DNA from: Salinimicrobium sediminis
GTDB taxonomy: Bacteria > Bacteroidota > Bacteroidia > Flavobacteriales > Flavobacteriaceae
Reading direction: 5' to 3'
Assembly (NCBI RefSeq): GCF_900215295.1
Contig: NZ_OCMF01000001.1
Coordinates: 1,116,001 to 1,180,000 of the forward strand
DNA length: 64,000 nucleotides
In this document: piece by piece, positions 1-8,578 of the stretch
Layout of the letters: every line of letters starts with the position of its first letter
How positions within the stretch are numbered: position 1 is the first letter of the stretch
The notes under the pieces: generated by a model
What the model was told of the DNA's origin: nothing
Databases searched by the model: none
Seen by the model: only the letters and a program-made list of their open reading frames with translations
Program-made: the position numbers and the translations under genes

Positions 1-763
1 GAATAAAATCTCTTTTCTGATTTCCGTCTTCGAAGATCATCGGCGGATTGTTATTCAGCAGTCTTGACGCAAAAATTGCAAGCACTCCCGTGTAGGGATT
101 GGAGAGTGCCTGCCGGGTCCCATAAACATTAAAGAACCTCAATGCGGTTGTAGAGATATTATAGGCTTTTCCTGTTATAAGGCTCAGCCGCTCCTGGTCA
201 TATTTTGAAAGCGCATAAACCGAAGAAAGATTGGGTGTTTTGGTTTCGGGAGTTGGAACAGGTCTTAGTTCTTTTCTATTTTCATCATACATCTCCCATT
301 CGCCTTTTTTTAAATCGGATAGCTTTCTTTCGCAATCCATTCTTTTTTCGCCTTTTTCATCAAGATAAAGTCCTTCCCCATAGATGCTCATACTGGACGC
401 AGTAACCAGTTTTTCCACGGGTTTGTCTATTAAAGCTTCCATGAGCACTGCTGTTCCCACATTGTTGACCTCTGTATAATCCTTTATTTGATACATACTT
501 TGTCCTACCCCCACCATTGCAGCGAGGTGGATCACAGCGTCAACCCCTTCAAGGGCTTTGATTACAGCTTCCTTATCACGAACATCGCCAATTTGTAGTT
601 CCACATCGGGATTGAGATAATCTGGACGGGAGGCATTTTCCCCGTGCACCTGTTCAGAAAGATTATCCAGGGCCCGCACCTGATATCCTTTGTTCAAAAG
701 TTCATCTGCGAGATGGGATCCTATAAATCCTGCTCCTCCTGTTATCAAGACTCTTTTCTGCAT
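1..763 (-). CDS. NAD-dependent epimerase/dehydratase, 3' end outside window
   Basis: Reading leftward from the ATG at 763, the frame stays open to the window edge, giving about 254 residues of an extended short-chain dehydrogenase of the nucleotide-sugar epimerase type. The N-terminus carries the Rossmann glycine motif GGAGFIGS (residues 9-16), followed by an HLAAMVG segment. A Tyr-x-x-x-Lys pair (YALSK, near residue 185) supplies the catalytic residues. The part that would show substrate specificity is incomplete, so UDP- or dTDP-sugar use is family inference. The SDR gene lies only 19 bases upstream in the same direction, so the two may be co-transcribed. Confidence 0.85.
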   Translation of the reverse strand, partial: MQKRVLITGGAGFIGSHLADELLNKGYQVRALDNLSEQVHGENASRPDYLNPDVELQIGDVRDKEAVIKALEGVDAVIHLAAMVGVGQSMYQIKDYTEVNNVGTAVLMEALIDKPVEKLVTASSMSIYGEGLYLDEKGEKRMDCERKLSDLKKGEWEMYDENRKELRPVPTPETKTPNLSSVYALSKYDQERLSLITGKAYNISTTALRFFNVYGTRQALSNPYTGVLAIFASRLLNNNPPMIFEDGNQKRDFI

Positions 764-782
764 CAATTTAAGTTTTGGTTAG

Positions 783-1490
783 TTAGAATTGTTGTAAGGT
801 TGGTCTGGTTATAATTTTATTTATACAGGTTCCTTTTTTTTTGTTGAGGGCATACCATACATCTTCGGCAATCTCTTCGGGAGCTATTGCACCCATACCC
901 ATTTTTTCTACAGAATTGTCTCCGGATACCTGGGCTTCATAAAAGTTTGTGTCTACAATACCCGGGCTTACCACTGTGACGCTGATATGTGGGAGCGTTT
1001 CCAATCTTAAAGTTTCTGCTATGACTTCAAGGGCTGTTTTTGAGGCCGCGTAAATTCCACCATAGGGATGTGGTTGATTAGCAGATACTGAAGAAATAAA
1101 AACTACATTTCCCTTTTCTTCGGAAAGCATGTTAGGGGTAAAGGCCCGAATACATCTTAAGGCTCCCATAACATTGATATCAAGGATCTCTTTCCATTTT
1201 TCAGGATCTCCCTCTGTTAGCTTTTCAGATATTCCGCGTCCCGCATTGAGGATGAGGTAGTCGGGATGACCAAAATTTTCTGTTGTCCAGGCGTAGAGTT
1301 CATCAACGTCCTTTCCTTTGGCCACATTACATTTTCGGAAATATATTTCGGTATCATCATCCCCGTTCTCTGCAACATCTGCAATGATCACCTTAATCCC
1401 CTCGCGACTTAATTTTTTGGCTATTGCTTTCCCTATTCCGCTGCTTCCGCCGGTGATCAGTGCAAGTTTAGAATAAGTGTTTTCCTTCAT
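783..1490 (-). CDS. SDR family NAD(P)-dependent oxidoreductase
   Basis: This 235-residue protein is a classical short-chain dehydrogenase/reductase of normal length. It shows the cofactor loop GGSSGIG (residues 14-20), NAG (82-84), a serine pair near 133-134 and the catalytic Y147-x-x-x-K151. A downstream PGIVDT segment is also typical. Such enzymes oxidise or reduce alcohols and ketones in the cytosol; the sequence does not reveal the substrate. It lies immediately upstream of the epimerase gene. The roughly 345-base gap upstream gives it its own promoter region. Confidence 0.85.
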   Translation of the reverse strand: MKENTYSKLALITGGSSGIGKAIAKKLSREGIKVIIADVAENGDDDTEIYFRKCNVAKGKDVDELYAWTTENFGHPDYLILNAGRGISEKLTEGDPEKWKEILDINVMGALRCIRAFTPNMLSEEKGNVVFISSVSANQPHPYGGIYAASKTALEVIAETLRLETLPHISVTVVSPGIVDTNFYEAQVSGDNSVEKMGMGAIAPEEIAEDVWYALNKKKGTCINKIITRPTLQQF

Positions 1491-1836
1491 AATCGTGTAA
1501 TACGTTTAGAGCCATTTTACGCCGCATTTTTCGGCAGGAAGGTCGGGTAGGGGGGATGTTAAAAACCTGCGGAAAAAAAAACGGCAAAGTTTGCCTGCCG
1601 CTTCATTTTCAAAGGTATATAAGGAGCTTGTGAAATTGTATTAAAGCAAGCCTAAAACATTCTTAAACACCGCGACTTTACTAAGGGTTTCAGAGAGGAT
1701 CAACAGCAAAAAAATTTATGGTGTTTCGGTGTAATTTCAATTAATGATAGCAGCAACATCAATGGATGCTGCTGCTGCTAAAAAATAAAACAGGAGCAAT
1801 TGCTCCTGTTTTTGTAATAATCCAATTAAGATAACT
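1491..1836. other. Intergenic region, no gene seen
   Basis: The 346 bases between the SDR gene and the gene at 1837 hold no convincing reading frame. They contain a GC-rich patch near 1520-1560, a CAGCAGCA/TGCTGCTGCTG-rich hairpin near 1748-1779 and the perfect palindromic terminator at 1787-1812. Confidence 0.6.
1787..1812 (-). terminator. Intrinsic terminator (26-base palindrome)
   Basis: A perfect inverted repeat of AAAACAGGAGCAA with its complement ends in a T-run on both strands. It lies just past the stop of the leftward gene at 1837-2316 and can serve as that gene's terminator. Confidence 0.75.
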
Positions 1837-2316
1837 TTAAGATCGGGAATATTTCTGAAGATTTTTTTGCCATTTTATCGCATTATCAAGCCGCTCTGTC
1901 TTTTGAGTAACCGGGTCTTCTTCTTCGGCATAAAATATTAACTTTTTGACACCTCCATCGGTGTTTTTCATTTGAAGTGAAATTTCACGAACCTCATCAA
2001 GATTTGAAATAGAAGCTCCGTCTTCATTTGTCTTTAAAAGCTCGATTTTAGTGTCCTGTTCTAAATCTATGGTCTTAAGTTTTGCATCGCTTCCCGATTT
2101 TATAAGGAAGAATTTCCTTGCAGTTTTGTCCAGGCCTAAAGAAAGGCCATTGATGTTTTCGGTTTCATCAAGTTTGAAACCCTGCTGTTGTACCAAAAAT
2201 GCTAATTTCTTTGCTCTTTTCTTTTCCTGAAAAGACTGGTTGTAAACCATATATCCTACCGGAGCTACGAATAATATCAATAGTCCGAAACCCATTAGGG
2301 CTGAAGCTGTATCCAT
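1837..2316 (-). CDS. Hypothetical single-span membrane protein
   Basis: This 159-residue protein begins with one strong membrane segment (about residues 8-25) followed by a Lys-rich stretch (EKKRAKK), which predicts the bulk of the protein in the cytoplasm. The soluble part is charged, with alternating beta-like segments and an acidic patch (YAEEEDP). I do not recognise a family. A 26-base palindromic terminator follows it. The codon pattern and signal-anchor architecture make it a believable gene, but no function can be proposed. Confidence 0.6.
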   Translation of the reverse strand: MDTASALMGFGLLILFVAPVGYMVYNQSFQEKKRAKKLAFLVQQQGFKLDETENINGLSLGLDKTARKFFLIKSGSDAKLKTIDLEQDTKIELLKTNEDGASISNLDEVREISLQMKNTDGGVKKLIFYAEEEDPVTQKTERLDNAIKWQKNLQKYSRS

Positions 2317-2380
2317 TTTATTTAATTTTTAATTGTGAACTTTTAATTTGAAACTGTGCAAAATTTGCAGGATTCCGGGT

Positions 2381-2713
2381 TCACAAGAAAAAATGCTTCG
2401 GAAAGAGTTGCTGGGAAAGATTTCTTCGAATATCCCTGATAAAGAAGTGAGCTGCAGCTTCCGAAGGAACAACAAAAAGATCAAAACCGTAGGGAATAAC
2501 CGAATGCAGCGGGAAAAACGAGGGTTCAGAAAGATCCGGGATCTCCTGAAATGGATTTTCCCTTAAGGCATAGAAAGAAAATCCGGCGGCTCTTAATTCT
2601 TCAGCAGGAAATTTATCTTCCTTAACTTCAGAAGCGGGAAAATTAAACGCAGAAACCTCACCTATACTTAGAAAAGTGAGAAGGAGAAGTAAATATTTTC
2701 CGAAGTTTTTCAT
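2381..2713 (-). CDS. Hypothetical secreted protein, 110 aa
   Basis: The first about 22 residues (MKNFGKYLLLLLTFLSIGEVSA) form a typical Sec signal peptide, with cleavage likely after VSA. The mature part is short, rich in Phe, Pro and Glu, and ends in KHFFL. No family is recognised. The gene lies 41 bases downstream of hemB on the same strand and could be read through from the hem operon. An overlapping frame on the opposite strand lacks a signal sequence and is taken to be its shadow. Confidence 0.5.
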   Translation of the reverse strand: MKNFGKYLLLLLTFLSIGEVSAFNFPASEVKEDKFPAEELRAAGFSFYALRENPFQEIPDLSEPSFFPLHSVIPYGFDLFVVPSEAAAHFFIRDIRRNLSQQLFPKHFFL

Positions 2714-2754
2714 CTGCTGCTGCTGCAGATAAAAGTAATCAAAAAGTGGACCGA

Positions 2755-3720
2755 TTATAAGAGTTTAACAGCGTCTTTCGCAAAATAACTCGCGATCATA
2801 TGAGCTCCGGCTCTTTTAATTGCCGTAAGCTGTTCCAGCATCACGGCATCGTGATTTAGCCAACCTTTTTCGGCTGCAGCTTTGAGCATGGAATACTCGC
2901 CGCTTACCTGGTAAACTGCAACGGGAACATTAACTTTGTTCCTGATGTCACGTACAATATCGAGGTAACAAAGTCCCGGTTTCACCATAACAATGTCTGC
3001 ACCTTCTTCAATATCCTGCAGGGTTTCTTTTACCGCCTCTTCCCGGTTAGCAGGATCCATTTGATATGTCTTTTTATCTCCAAATCCCGGAGCAGAATCT
3101 AAAGCGTCACGGAAAGGCCCATAAAAAGCTGAAGCGTATTTGGCACTGTAACTCATTATTCCGGAATTTACATGACCTTCCTGTTCCAGGAGTTCCCGAA
3201 TGGCTTTTATTCTTCCATCCATCATATCGCTCGGCGCCACGAAATCGGCACCTGCTTTTACATGTGAAAGTGACATTTTTGCCAGCACTTCTTTGGTTGA
3301 ATCATTAACGATTTGACCGTTTTCCACGATACCATCGTGACCGTAGGAAGAGTAGGGGTCAAGAGCTACATCTGTCATCACCAGCATATCGGGTGCCGCG
3401 TCTTTCACTGCCTTAACAGCACGTTGCATAAGCCCGTCCTTGTTGAGAGCTTCTGTTCCTTTATTGTCTTTAAGATTATCGGGTACTTTGACAAAGAGCA
3501 AAACCGATCTCAAACCAAGATCCCACAGTTCCTTCACCTCCTTTTTCAAAAGATCAAGACTGTACCTGTAATAATTGGGCATGGATGTAATTTCTTCCCT
3601 TACATTTTGTCCCTCTACCACAAACATGGGCACAATAAAATCATTAGGAGTTACAATTGTTTCCCTTACCAGGCTTCTTATAGCTTCTGTTGTTCTAAGT
3701 CTTCTATTTCTTATTAACAT
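2755..3720 (-). CDS. hemB: Porphobilinogen synthase (delta-aminolevulinate dehydratase)
   Basis: The enzyme condenses two 5-aminolevulinate molecules to porphobilinogen in cytosolic heme synthesis. The 321-residue length is normal. The two Schiff-base lysines are visible as YSAK (K194) and MVKPG (K247), along with SDMMDGR (164-170). The site that binds catalytic zinc in many family members through a Cys triad reads DVALDPYSSYGHDG here (117-130), with Asp in place of Cys, so this is the magnesium-type rather than zinc-type enzyme. It is the last hem gene of the leftward cluster, separated from hemF by 88 bases of simple-sequence repeats. Confidence 0.97.
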   Translation of the reverse strand: MLIRNRRLRTTEAIRSLVRETIVTPNDFIVPMFVVEGQNVREEITSMPNYYRYSLDLLKKEVKELWDLGLRSVLLFVKVPDNLKDNKGTEALNKDGLMQRAVKAVKDAAPDMLVMTDVALDPYSSYGHDGIVENGQIVNDSTKEVLAKMSLSHVKAGADFVAPSDMMDGRIKAIRELLEQEGHVNSGIMSYSAKYASAFYGPFRDALDSAPGFGDKKTYQMDPANREEAVKETLQDIEEGADIVMVKPGLCYLDIVRDIRNKVNVPVAVYQVSGEYSMLKAAAEKGWLNHDAVMLEQLTAIKRAGAHMIASYFAKDAVKLL

Positions 3721-3808
3721 GTCTAAAGTTCAAAATTTAATGTTTAAGGTTCAAGGTTAGTGTCTTTAATTAAGTCTGAACACTGACCAGTGAACACTGA
3801 CCACTAAT
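3721..3808. repeat. Short degenerate repeats between hemF and hemB
   Basis: The gap holds imperfect copies of GTTCAAGGTT/GTTTAAGGTT-like words and of CTGAACACTGACCA/GTGAACACTGACCAC. The second word recurs in the intergenic repeats near 56.1 and 58.8 kb. No gene is present. Confidence 0.5.
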
Positions 3809-4711
3809 TTACACCCATTCTCTCGGATTCTCCAACACCCGCACCAACTTCTCCTCTTCACTCCCCGGTGCCGGATGGTGATCGTAAACCCATTGCACAT
3901 GCGGGGGAAGACTCATTAAGATGCTTTCAATGCGACCATTGGTTTTTAGTCCAAACAAGGTACCCTTGTCATGGACAAGATTGAATTCCACATAACGGCC
4001 GCGTCTAATTTCCTGCCAGGTTCGTTGTTCTTCATTGTATGGCAGGTCCTTTCTTTTTTCCACAATTGGAACATATGCTTCTAAAAAGCTATCGCCTACA
4101 TCTGTGACAAAAGCATACCACGCCTCTGCCGATCTCTCTTCGGACGGCTTCAGGTAATCAAAGAACAGACCTCCTATTCCCCGGGCTTCGCCCCTGTGGG
4201 AATTATAGAAGTACTCATCACACTTCCTCTTAAATTCGGTGTAAAAACCGGAATCATGTCTGTCACAGGCGGCTTTACAAATTTGGTGAAAATGCTGTGC
4301 GTCCTCTTCAAAAAGGTAATACGGAGTAAGGTCCTGTCCGCCACCAAACCAACTATCAACAGTGTTTCCTGATTTGTCATACATTTCAAAATACCTCCAG
4401 TTGGCGTGTACTGTAGGGACCATTGGATTCTTAGGGTGCAGTACAAGACTGATTCCGCAGGCGAAGAAATCCACATCTCCCACCCCAAAATGCTGTTGCA
4501 TGGCCGGGGCAAGTGGACCGTAAACTTTCGAAATATTCACGCCTCCTTTTTCAAACACAGCACCGTTTTCAATAACTCTGGTACGGCCGCCTCCACCTTC
4601 TTCTCTTTCCCAGAGATCTTCCTTGAAAACAGCCTCTCCATCTATAGCCTCCAGATTGGCGGTGATCCTGTCCTGCAGGTTTTGGATGTATGCGTAGAAC
4701 TTTTCTTTCAT
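3809..4711 (-). CDS. hemF: Oxygen-dependent coproporphyrinogen III oxidase
   Basis: HemF oxidatively decarboxylates coproporphyrinogen III to protoporphyrinogen IX using oxygen. The 300-residue sequence carries the family signatures GGGRTRV (about 40-46), ANWRYFEMY (103-111), WFGGGQDLTPYY (121-132) and HRGEARGIGGLFFD (172-185). Its ATG overlaps the stop of the upstream DUF6973-type gene by four bases, indicating translational coupling. The oxygen-independent hemN is not in this window, so this cluster alone supports aerobic heme synthesis. Confidence 0.97.
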   Translation of the reverse strand: MKEKFYAYIQNLQDRITANLEAIDGEAVFKEDLWEREEGGGGRTRVIENGAVFEKGGVNISKVYGPLAPAMQQHFGVGDVDFFACGISLVLHPKNPMVPTVHANWRYFEMYDKSGNTVDSWFGGGQDLTPYYLFEEDAQHFHQICKAACDRHDSGFYTEFKRKCDEYFYNSHRGEARGIGGLFFDYLKPSEERSAEAWYAFVTDVGDSFLEAYVPIVEKRKDLPYNEEQRTWQEIRRGRYVEFNLVHDKGTLFGLKTNGRIESILMSLPPHVQWVYDHHPAPGSEEEKLVRVLENPREWV

Positions 4712-5199
4712 TTGAGCTTCTCGATAAAAACTAAATTTTCTCTTTCTTCTTCTATTTCCTCCAGGCTCACCACTTGAATTGCTTCCCTGGTTTTTTGCTG
4801 CAGGAACAACACTACCTGCTCTTCACTTCCTGAAAACCGAAGAAAGATTTCCCTTCCTATCCTGTTGTTATGAAGATCCATTCTTCTTGCAAGGGCTTCA
4901 TTTGGAGAAAGCCGCTCATGAAGATCTGTTATTTCCCTGCTCCAACTCACCGATTTTTCCTGAGACCCGGCAATATTTAAACAGTATTTACAAATCAAAT
5001 AGTTCCACAGCGCGTGACGAAAGGCATTTGTCCTGTTGTCCTCGTGATGCAATTCCCCATAAAGGCGGTTACATATTTCCACCGCCTGGTGGGTTGCTTT
5101 GTAGGTGGGGAGAAGGAAAAAAGGCCGCCTTAAAAAAATAACGCAAAGAACAACGAGTTCCCTAAAATTGAGAGTCGCTATTCTTCTTAATATCGTCAT
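4708..5199 (-). CDS. DUF6973-like protein in hem operon
   Basis: This 163-residue protein has a hydrophobic N-terminus (residues 14-31) and three conserved-looking blocks: NRTNAFRHALWN (55-66), DLHERL (92-97) and MDLHNNRIGR (107-116). The His/Asn-rich blocks match my recollection of DUF6973, a family of unknown function. The gene sits three bases downstream of hemE and overlaps hemF by four bases, so it is translated with both. A role in porphyrin handling can be inferred only from this position. The family name should be confirmed by a profile search. Confidence 0.8.
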   Translation of the reverse strand: MTILRRIATLNFRELVVLCVIFLRRPFFLLPTYKATHQAVEICNRLYGELHHEDNRTNAFRHALWNYLICKYCLNIAGSQEKSVSWSREITDLHERLSPNEALARRMDLHNNRIGREIFLRFSGSEEQVVLFLQQKTREAIQVVSLEEIEEERENLVFIEKLK

Positions 5200-5201
5200 T
5201 T

Positions 5202-6230
5202 TTATGAAACCTTATACTCTTTCACCGCTTCCACGAATGCAATAGCATTTTCAACAGGAATATCGGGCAAAATTCCATGGCCAAGGTTGACCACATACTT
5301 ATCCTTTCCGAATTCGTTGATCATGTGATGCACCATCTCTTTGATCTTTGACGGCGGAGAATATAACCTGCTGGGGTCAAAATTACCTTGTAAAGTGATA
5401 TTTCCACCGGTTAATTTTCTTGCCATCTGTGGCGAACAAGTCCAGTCCACACCCAGGGCAGAAGCGCCTGAAGCTGCCATTTTATCTAAAGCAAACCAGC
5501 AGCCTTTCCCAAAAGCAATCACCGGAGTTTCTCCTTTAAGCGCGTCAATGATCTGCTGAATGTACTTCCAGGAGAATTCCTGATAATCTTCCGGAGAAAG
5601 CATGCCACCCCATGAATCAAAGATCTGCACTGCGTCAACTCCGGCCTCTACCTTTGCCTTTAAATAGGCAATGGTAGTGTCGGTGATCTTCTGAAGCAGG
5701 GTATGTGCCGCCTGCGGATTTGTAAAACAGAATTTCTTGGCAATATCAAAGTTTTTGGAGCCCTGTCCCTGCACTGCATAGCACAGGATAGTCCAGGGAG
5801 AACCTGCAAAACCTATTAACGGTACTTCGTCATTAAGTTCCCTCTTTGTCATCTTTACGGCTTCCATAACATACCCCAATGTTTCGTGTACATCAGGAAC
5901 TATTACTTTTTCCACATCACCCGTTGATCTTACAGGATGAGGTAGCCAGGGTCCTAATCCCGGCTTCATTTCCACCTCTATATTCATAGCCTGCGGCACT
6001 ACCAGAATGTCACTGAAAAGGATCGCCGCATCTGTTCCCACCTGGTGAATGGGCATCACGGTGATTTCAGTAGCAAGTTCCGGGGTACGGCAACGGGTGA
6101 AGAAATCATATTTGTCTTTCAGCTTCATAAAATCGGGAAGGTAGCGTCCTGCCTGTCGCATCATCCATACCGGCGGGCGTTCTACGTTTTCACCTTTTAA
6201 AGCTCGAAGAAAGAGGTCGTTTTTTATCAT
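5202..6230 (-). CDS. hemE: Uroporphyrinogen decarboxylase
   Basis: HemE removes four carboxyl groups from uroporphyrinogen III to give coproporphyrinogen III. The 342-residue protein has the N-terminal signature [15 protein letters not shown] (about 18-32), the substrate-pocket segment GFAGSPWT and the C-terminal [10 protein letters not shown] block. It lies downstream of the RAYT gene insertion and upstream of the DUF6973-like gene in the leftward hem operon. Confidence 0.97.
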   Translation of the reverse strand: MIKNDLFLRALKGENVERPPVWMMRQAGRYLPDFMKLKDKYDFFTRCRTPELATEITVMPIHQVGTDAAILFSDILVVPQAMNIEVEMKPGLGPWLPHPVRSTGDVEKVIVPDVHETLGYVMEAVKMTKRELNDEVPLIGFAGSPWTILCYAVQGQGSKNFDIAKKFCFTNPQAAHTLLQKITDTTIAYLKAKVEAGVDAVQIFDSWGGMLSPEDYQEFSWKYIQQIIDALKGETPVIAFGKGCWFALDKMAASGASALGVDWTCSPQMARKLTGGNITLQGNFDPSRLYSPPSKIKEMVHHMINEFGKDKYVVNLGHGILPDIPVENAIAFVEAVKEYKVS

Positions 6231-6239
6231 AATATTTTT

Positions 6240-6791
6240 TTATTCCAATGTTAATTCCTGGGATAAAGAAATTCTTTTGATGTCATGCACCTCCAAAAAA
6301 TTTTCTTTACCTCCAAAATGATCTAAAATTTGGTCTGTTTCCAGAATTTTGTTAGAACCATTCATAACCTCCTTATAGGAGGAAAAAGAGTAGTTTCTGA
6401 AATCTTCTCCAAAATGAATTTGAGGATTTAAATTTACGTAGATTATCAGTTGTTTTAGGTACTTTTCACTGTCTACTTGAATTCTTTTGAAATGTTTTTC
6501 GAAAAGGCTTCCGGTTCTATTGTCGGCCTTGTTATAAGCTTTGGCGTAAGAATTAAAGAAATTTGAAAAAGATTGAGTGACTTCTTTTGGATTTCCATCA
6601 ATTCGAATCACCAGGTGAAAATGGTTCTGAAGAAGACAGTAGGCATAAGTTGAAATTTTTTCAGAAAGATATTTATGGTATTGCTTCAGAAAATAAACTT
6701 TGTTTTCGTCATTAGAAAAAATGTTCGTTTTATTAATCCCTCTATTGTAGATGTGGTAAAAGCTATCTTTTTCTAAAACTTCTAATTTCAT
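6240..6791 (-). CDS. REP-associated tyrosine transposase (Y1/HUH family)
   Basis: This protein of 183 residues is a RAYT-type single-strand transposase. It shows the N-terminal FYHIYNRGINKTNIF block, the HUH motif in LQNHFHLVI, and a downstream catalytic Tyr candidate near the YLKQLIIYVNLNP segment. I chose the ATG at 6791. The longer frame starting at 6854 adds 21 residues that are merely the translation of the adjacent palindromic repeat, and RAYTs normally begin just before the FYHIYNRG block. The gene lies between hemD and hemE in the same direction. RAYTs are thought to move or copy REP palindromes rather than transpose autonomously. Confidence 0.9.
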   Translation of the reverse strand: MKLEVLEKDSFYHIYNRGINKTNIFSNDENKVYFLKQYHKYLSEKISTYAYCLLQNHFHLVIRIDGNPKEVTQSFSNFFNSYAKAYNKADNRTGSLFEKHFKRIQVDSEKYLKQLIIYVNLNPQIHFGEDFRNYSFSSYKEVMNGSNKILETDQILDHFGGKENFLEVHDIKRISLSQELTLE

Positions 6792-6804
6792 CCTTCTACT
6801 TTCT

Positions 6805-6839
6805 AGACCTGCAAGGTCTTTTTTTGACCTTGTAGGTCT
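6805..6839. repeat. REP-like palindrome, first copy beside RAYT
   Basis: The arms AGACCTGCAAGGTC (6805-6818) and GACCTTGTAGGTCT (6826-6839) pair with a single mismatch around a seven-base T loop. It lies immediately upstream of the RAYT start codon. Confidence 0.8.
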
Positions 6840-6859
6840 CTTTTGTACAATCATCAGAA

Positions 6860-6890
6860 GACCTACAAGGTTTTGGAAACCTTGCAGGTC
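6860..6890. repeat. REP-like palindrome, second copy beside RAYT
   Basis: The arms GACCTACAAGGTTT (6860-6873) and AAACCTTGCAGGTC (6877-6890) pair around TGG, with one mismatch. Together with the copy at 6805 it forms a BIME-like pair next to the transposase that presumably acts on it. It lies just past the hemD stop. Confidence 0.8.
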
Positions 6891-6903
6891 AGGTAGTCCA
6901 TTA

Positions 6904-7626
6904 TCATTTAAAATATTTCACCACCTGTACGATCACGTTCTCAATGGAAGGTGTCGAGGCAACAATTATATTTGAAGTGTGTTTTTTAGCCTCTGAAGCC
7001 GTGGTTTTGCCAATGCAAAAGGCAACACTTTCTGCAAGTTCATTCTCGCTACAGTAGCTTTTGACAGCACTGGGACTAAAAAATAGCACGCCGTCAAAGA
7101 TACGATCAATTTTTTTTGAGACAGGTTGAGTGTCGTAGACTTCGATCTCAGTGAGCTTTACTCCCGCATCCTTTAAACGCTTCGGAAGTTCATTAAGCCT
7201 TCTCTTGCCGCAGAAAAAAAGAAACTCTTTTTCTCTCAAATCCTTAATTATTTCTGAAGCCAGCTCACTACCGTAGTTGGCCGAAAAGTAAACTCTAAAA
7301 CCATTTTTACTCAGGAATTCCGCAGTCTTTTCTCCAACACAAAAGATATTCTTCTGCTGTAATTGCTTTTTTGAAGGGTGCTCTAAAATTGCTTTTACTG
7401 CATTCTTGCTGGTGAAAATGATATTCGGGGGAATTTCCGGAATATCAAAGGACAAAGGAAGTATAGATATAAAATCTCTTTCCACCAATCCTATTCCCCG
7501 GTTGAGAAGCAATTCCTTCTGATTTACTGATAATTTTTTAGTCGAAAGTACAGTGACCCGGCTCTCTTTGGAGGGTTGAAAAGTGGAGTCTGGATCTTTT
7601 TTTTCTAACAAACTGTAGAGTTTCAA
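6904..7626 (-). CDS. hemD: Uroporphyrinogen-III synthase
   Basis: This 240-residue protein matches HemD in size and layout. There are two similar alpha/beta domains with motifs such as IIFTSKNAVKAIL in the first half and LFFSPSAVKSYC in the second, and a FCIGKTTASEAKK segment near the end. It closes and inverts ring D of hydroxymethylbilane. HemD sequences diverge strongly, so its position between hemC and hemE adds weight. It is 28 bases downstream of hemC in the same operon. Confidence 0.93.
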   Translation of the reverse strand: MKLYSLLEKKDPDSTFQPSKESRVTVLSTKKLSVNQKELLLNRGIGLVERDFISILPLSFDIPEIPPNIIFTSKNAVKAILEHPSKKQLQQKNIFCVGEKTAEFLSKNGFRVYFSANYGSELASEIIKDLREKEFLFFCGKRRLNELPKRLKDAGVKLTEIEVYDTQPVSKKIDRIFDGVLFFSPSAVKSYCSENELAESVAFCIGKTTASEAKKHTSNIIVASTPSIENVIVQVVKYFK

Positions 7627-7654
7627 AATAGGAATTACTTCAGCAGGAGAAGAA

Positions 7655-8578
7655 TTATCCTTTGGTATTATTGACCTGCTGCTTAATCTCCTTCATGAGT
7701 TCTGCGCCACCGGATTGCAGGACCTCTTCCGCACAGGCTTTTCCGAAGCCTTTATTTTCAGAAACAGCAATAGTCTTTTCCACGCCTATTCTTTGTTGCC
7801 CATCCAGACTGAACAGAGCAGCTTTAAAGTGGATCTTGTCACCTTCAATGGTAGCCAATGCTCCAATGGGCGCCGTACATCCTCCCTCAAGGATTCTTAG
7901 AAATTCCCGCTCAATATGAACACAAATTTGAGAGGGTTCATGATTTAAAGCGGCAAGTGCCTTTCTGCAAAAATCATCTTCCTCTTTTGCAACCACCAGC
8001 ATCGCACCCTGTGCAGGCGCCGGAATCATCCATTTGAGATCTATATAAGAATCGGGTTTCAGGTTGATGCGCTCAAGTCCGGCAGCCGCGAAAATAGCTC
8101 CGTTCCAGTCGCTGTCCTGTAGTTTTTGGAGCCGGGTATTGACATTTCCTCTTAGATCTACGATCTCATGATTGGGATATTTGTGCAACCATTGCGCCTG
8201 CCTTCGCAGACTACCTGTCGCCACAACTCCTTCTTCATTCAGAAAATTGGTGCCTTTATGGATCAAAATATCCTGAGTATGTGCCCTTTTTAGAACTGCA
8301 GCTTCAACAATACCTTTGGGAAGCGCGGTAGGAACGTCTTTCATGGAATGCACAGCGATGTCTATAGCATCTGTGAGCATGGCAACATCCAGTGTCTTAG
8401 TAAAGATTCCGGTAATGCCGAATTCATATAATGGTTTATCCAGTACCAGGTCTCCCTGAGATTTTACCGGTACAAGCTCGGTTTTATGACCCAGTTTCTC
8501 CAGCGCACTTTTTACAGTATTAGCCTGCCAAAGCGCAAGTTCACTGTCCCGGGTCCCTATGCGGATTACCCTGCTCAT
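7655..8578 (-). CDS. hemC: Hydroxymethylbilane synthase (porphobilinogen deaminase)
   Basis: HemC polymerises four porphobilinogens into hydroxymethylbilane. The 307-residue protein shows RIGTRDSELALWQA at the N-terminus, HSMKDVPT (77-84) and the dipyrromethane-cofactor cysteine in EGGCTAPIGA (C234). Its start overlaps the end of hemA by four bases, consistent with coupled translation of the first two committed steps. Confidence 0.97.
   Translation of the reverse strand: MSRVIRIGTRDSELALWQANTVKSALEKLGHKTELVPVKSQGDLVLDKPLYEFGITGIFTKTLDVAMLTDAIDIAVHSMKDVPTALPKGIVEAAVLKRAHTQDILIHKGTNFLNEEGVVATGSLRRQAQWLHKYPNHEIVDLRGNVNTRLQKLQDSDWNGAIFAAAGLERINLKPDSYIDLKWMIPAPAQGAMLVVAKEEDDFCRKALAALNHEPSQICVHIEREFLRILEGGCTAPIGALATIEGDKIHFKAALFSLDGQQRIGVEKTIAVSENKGFGKACAEEVLQSGGAELMKEIKQQVNNTKG

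Noticed and set aside
2348-2566. 72-codon plus-strand frame overlapping the small secreted protein gene
   Set aside because: Its translation is basic and patternless, while the minus-strand frame has a proper signal peptide.
3066-3717. Plus-strand reading frames opposite hemB
   Set aside because: They are antisense shadows of hemB with low-complexity, Cys/His/Phe-rich translations and no family character.
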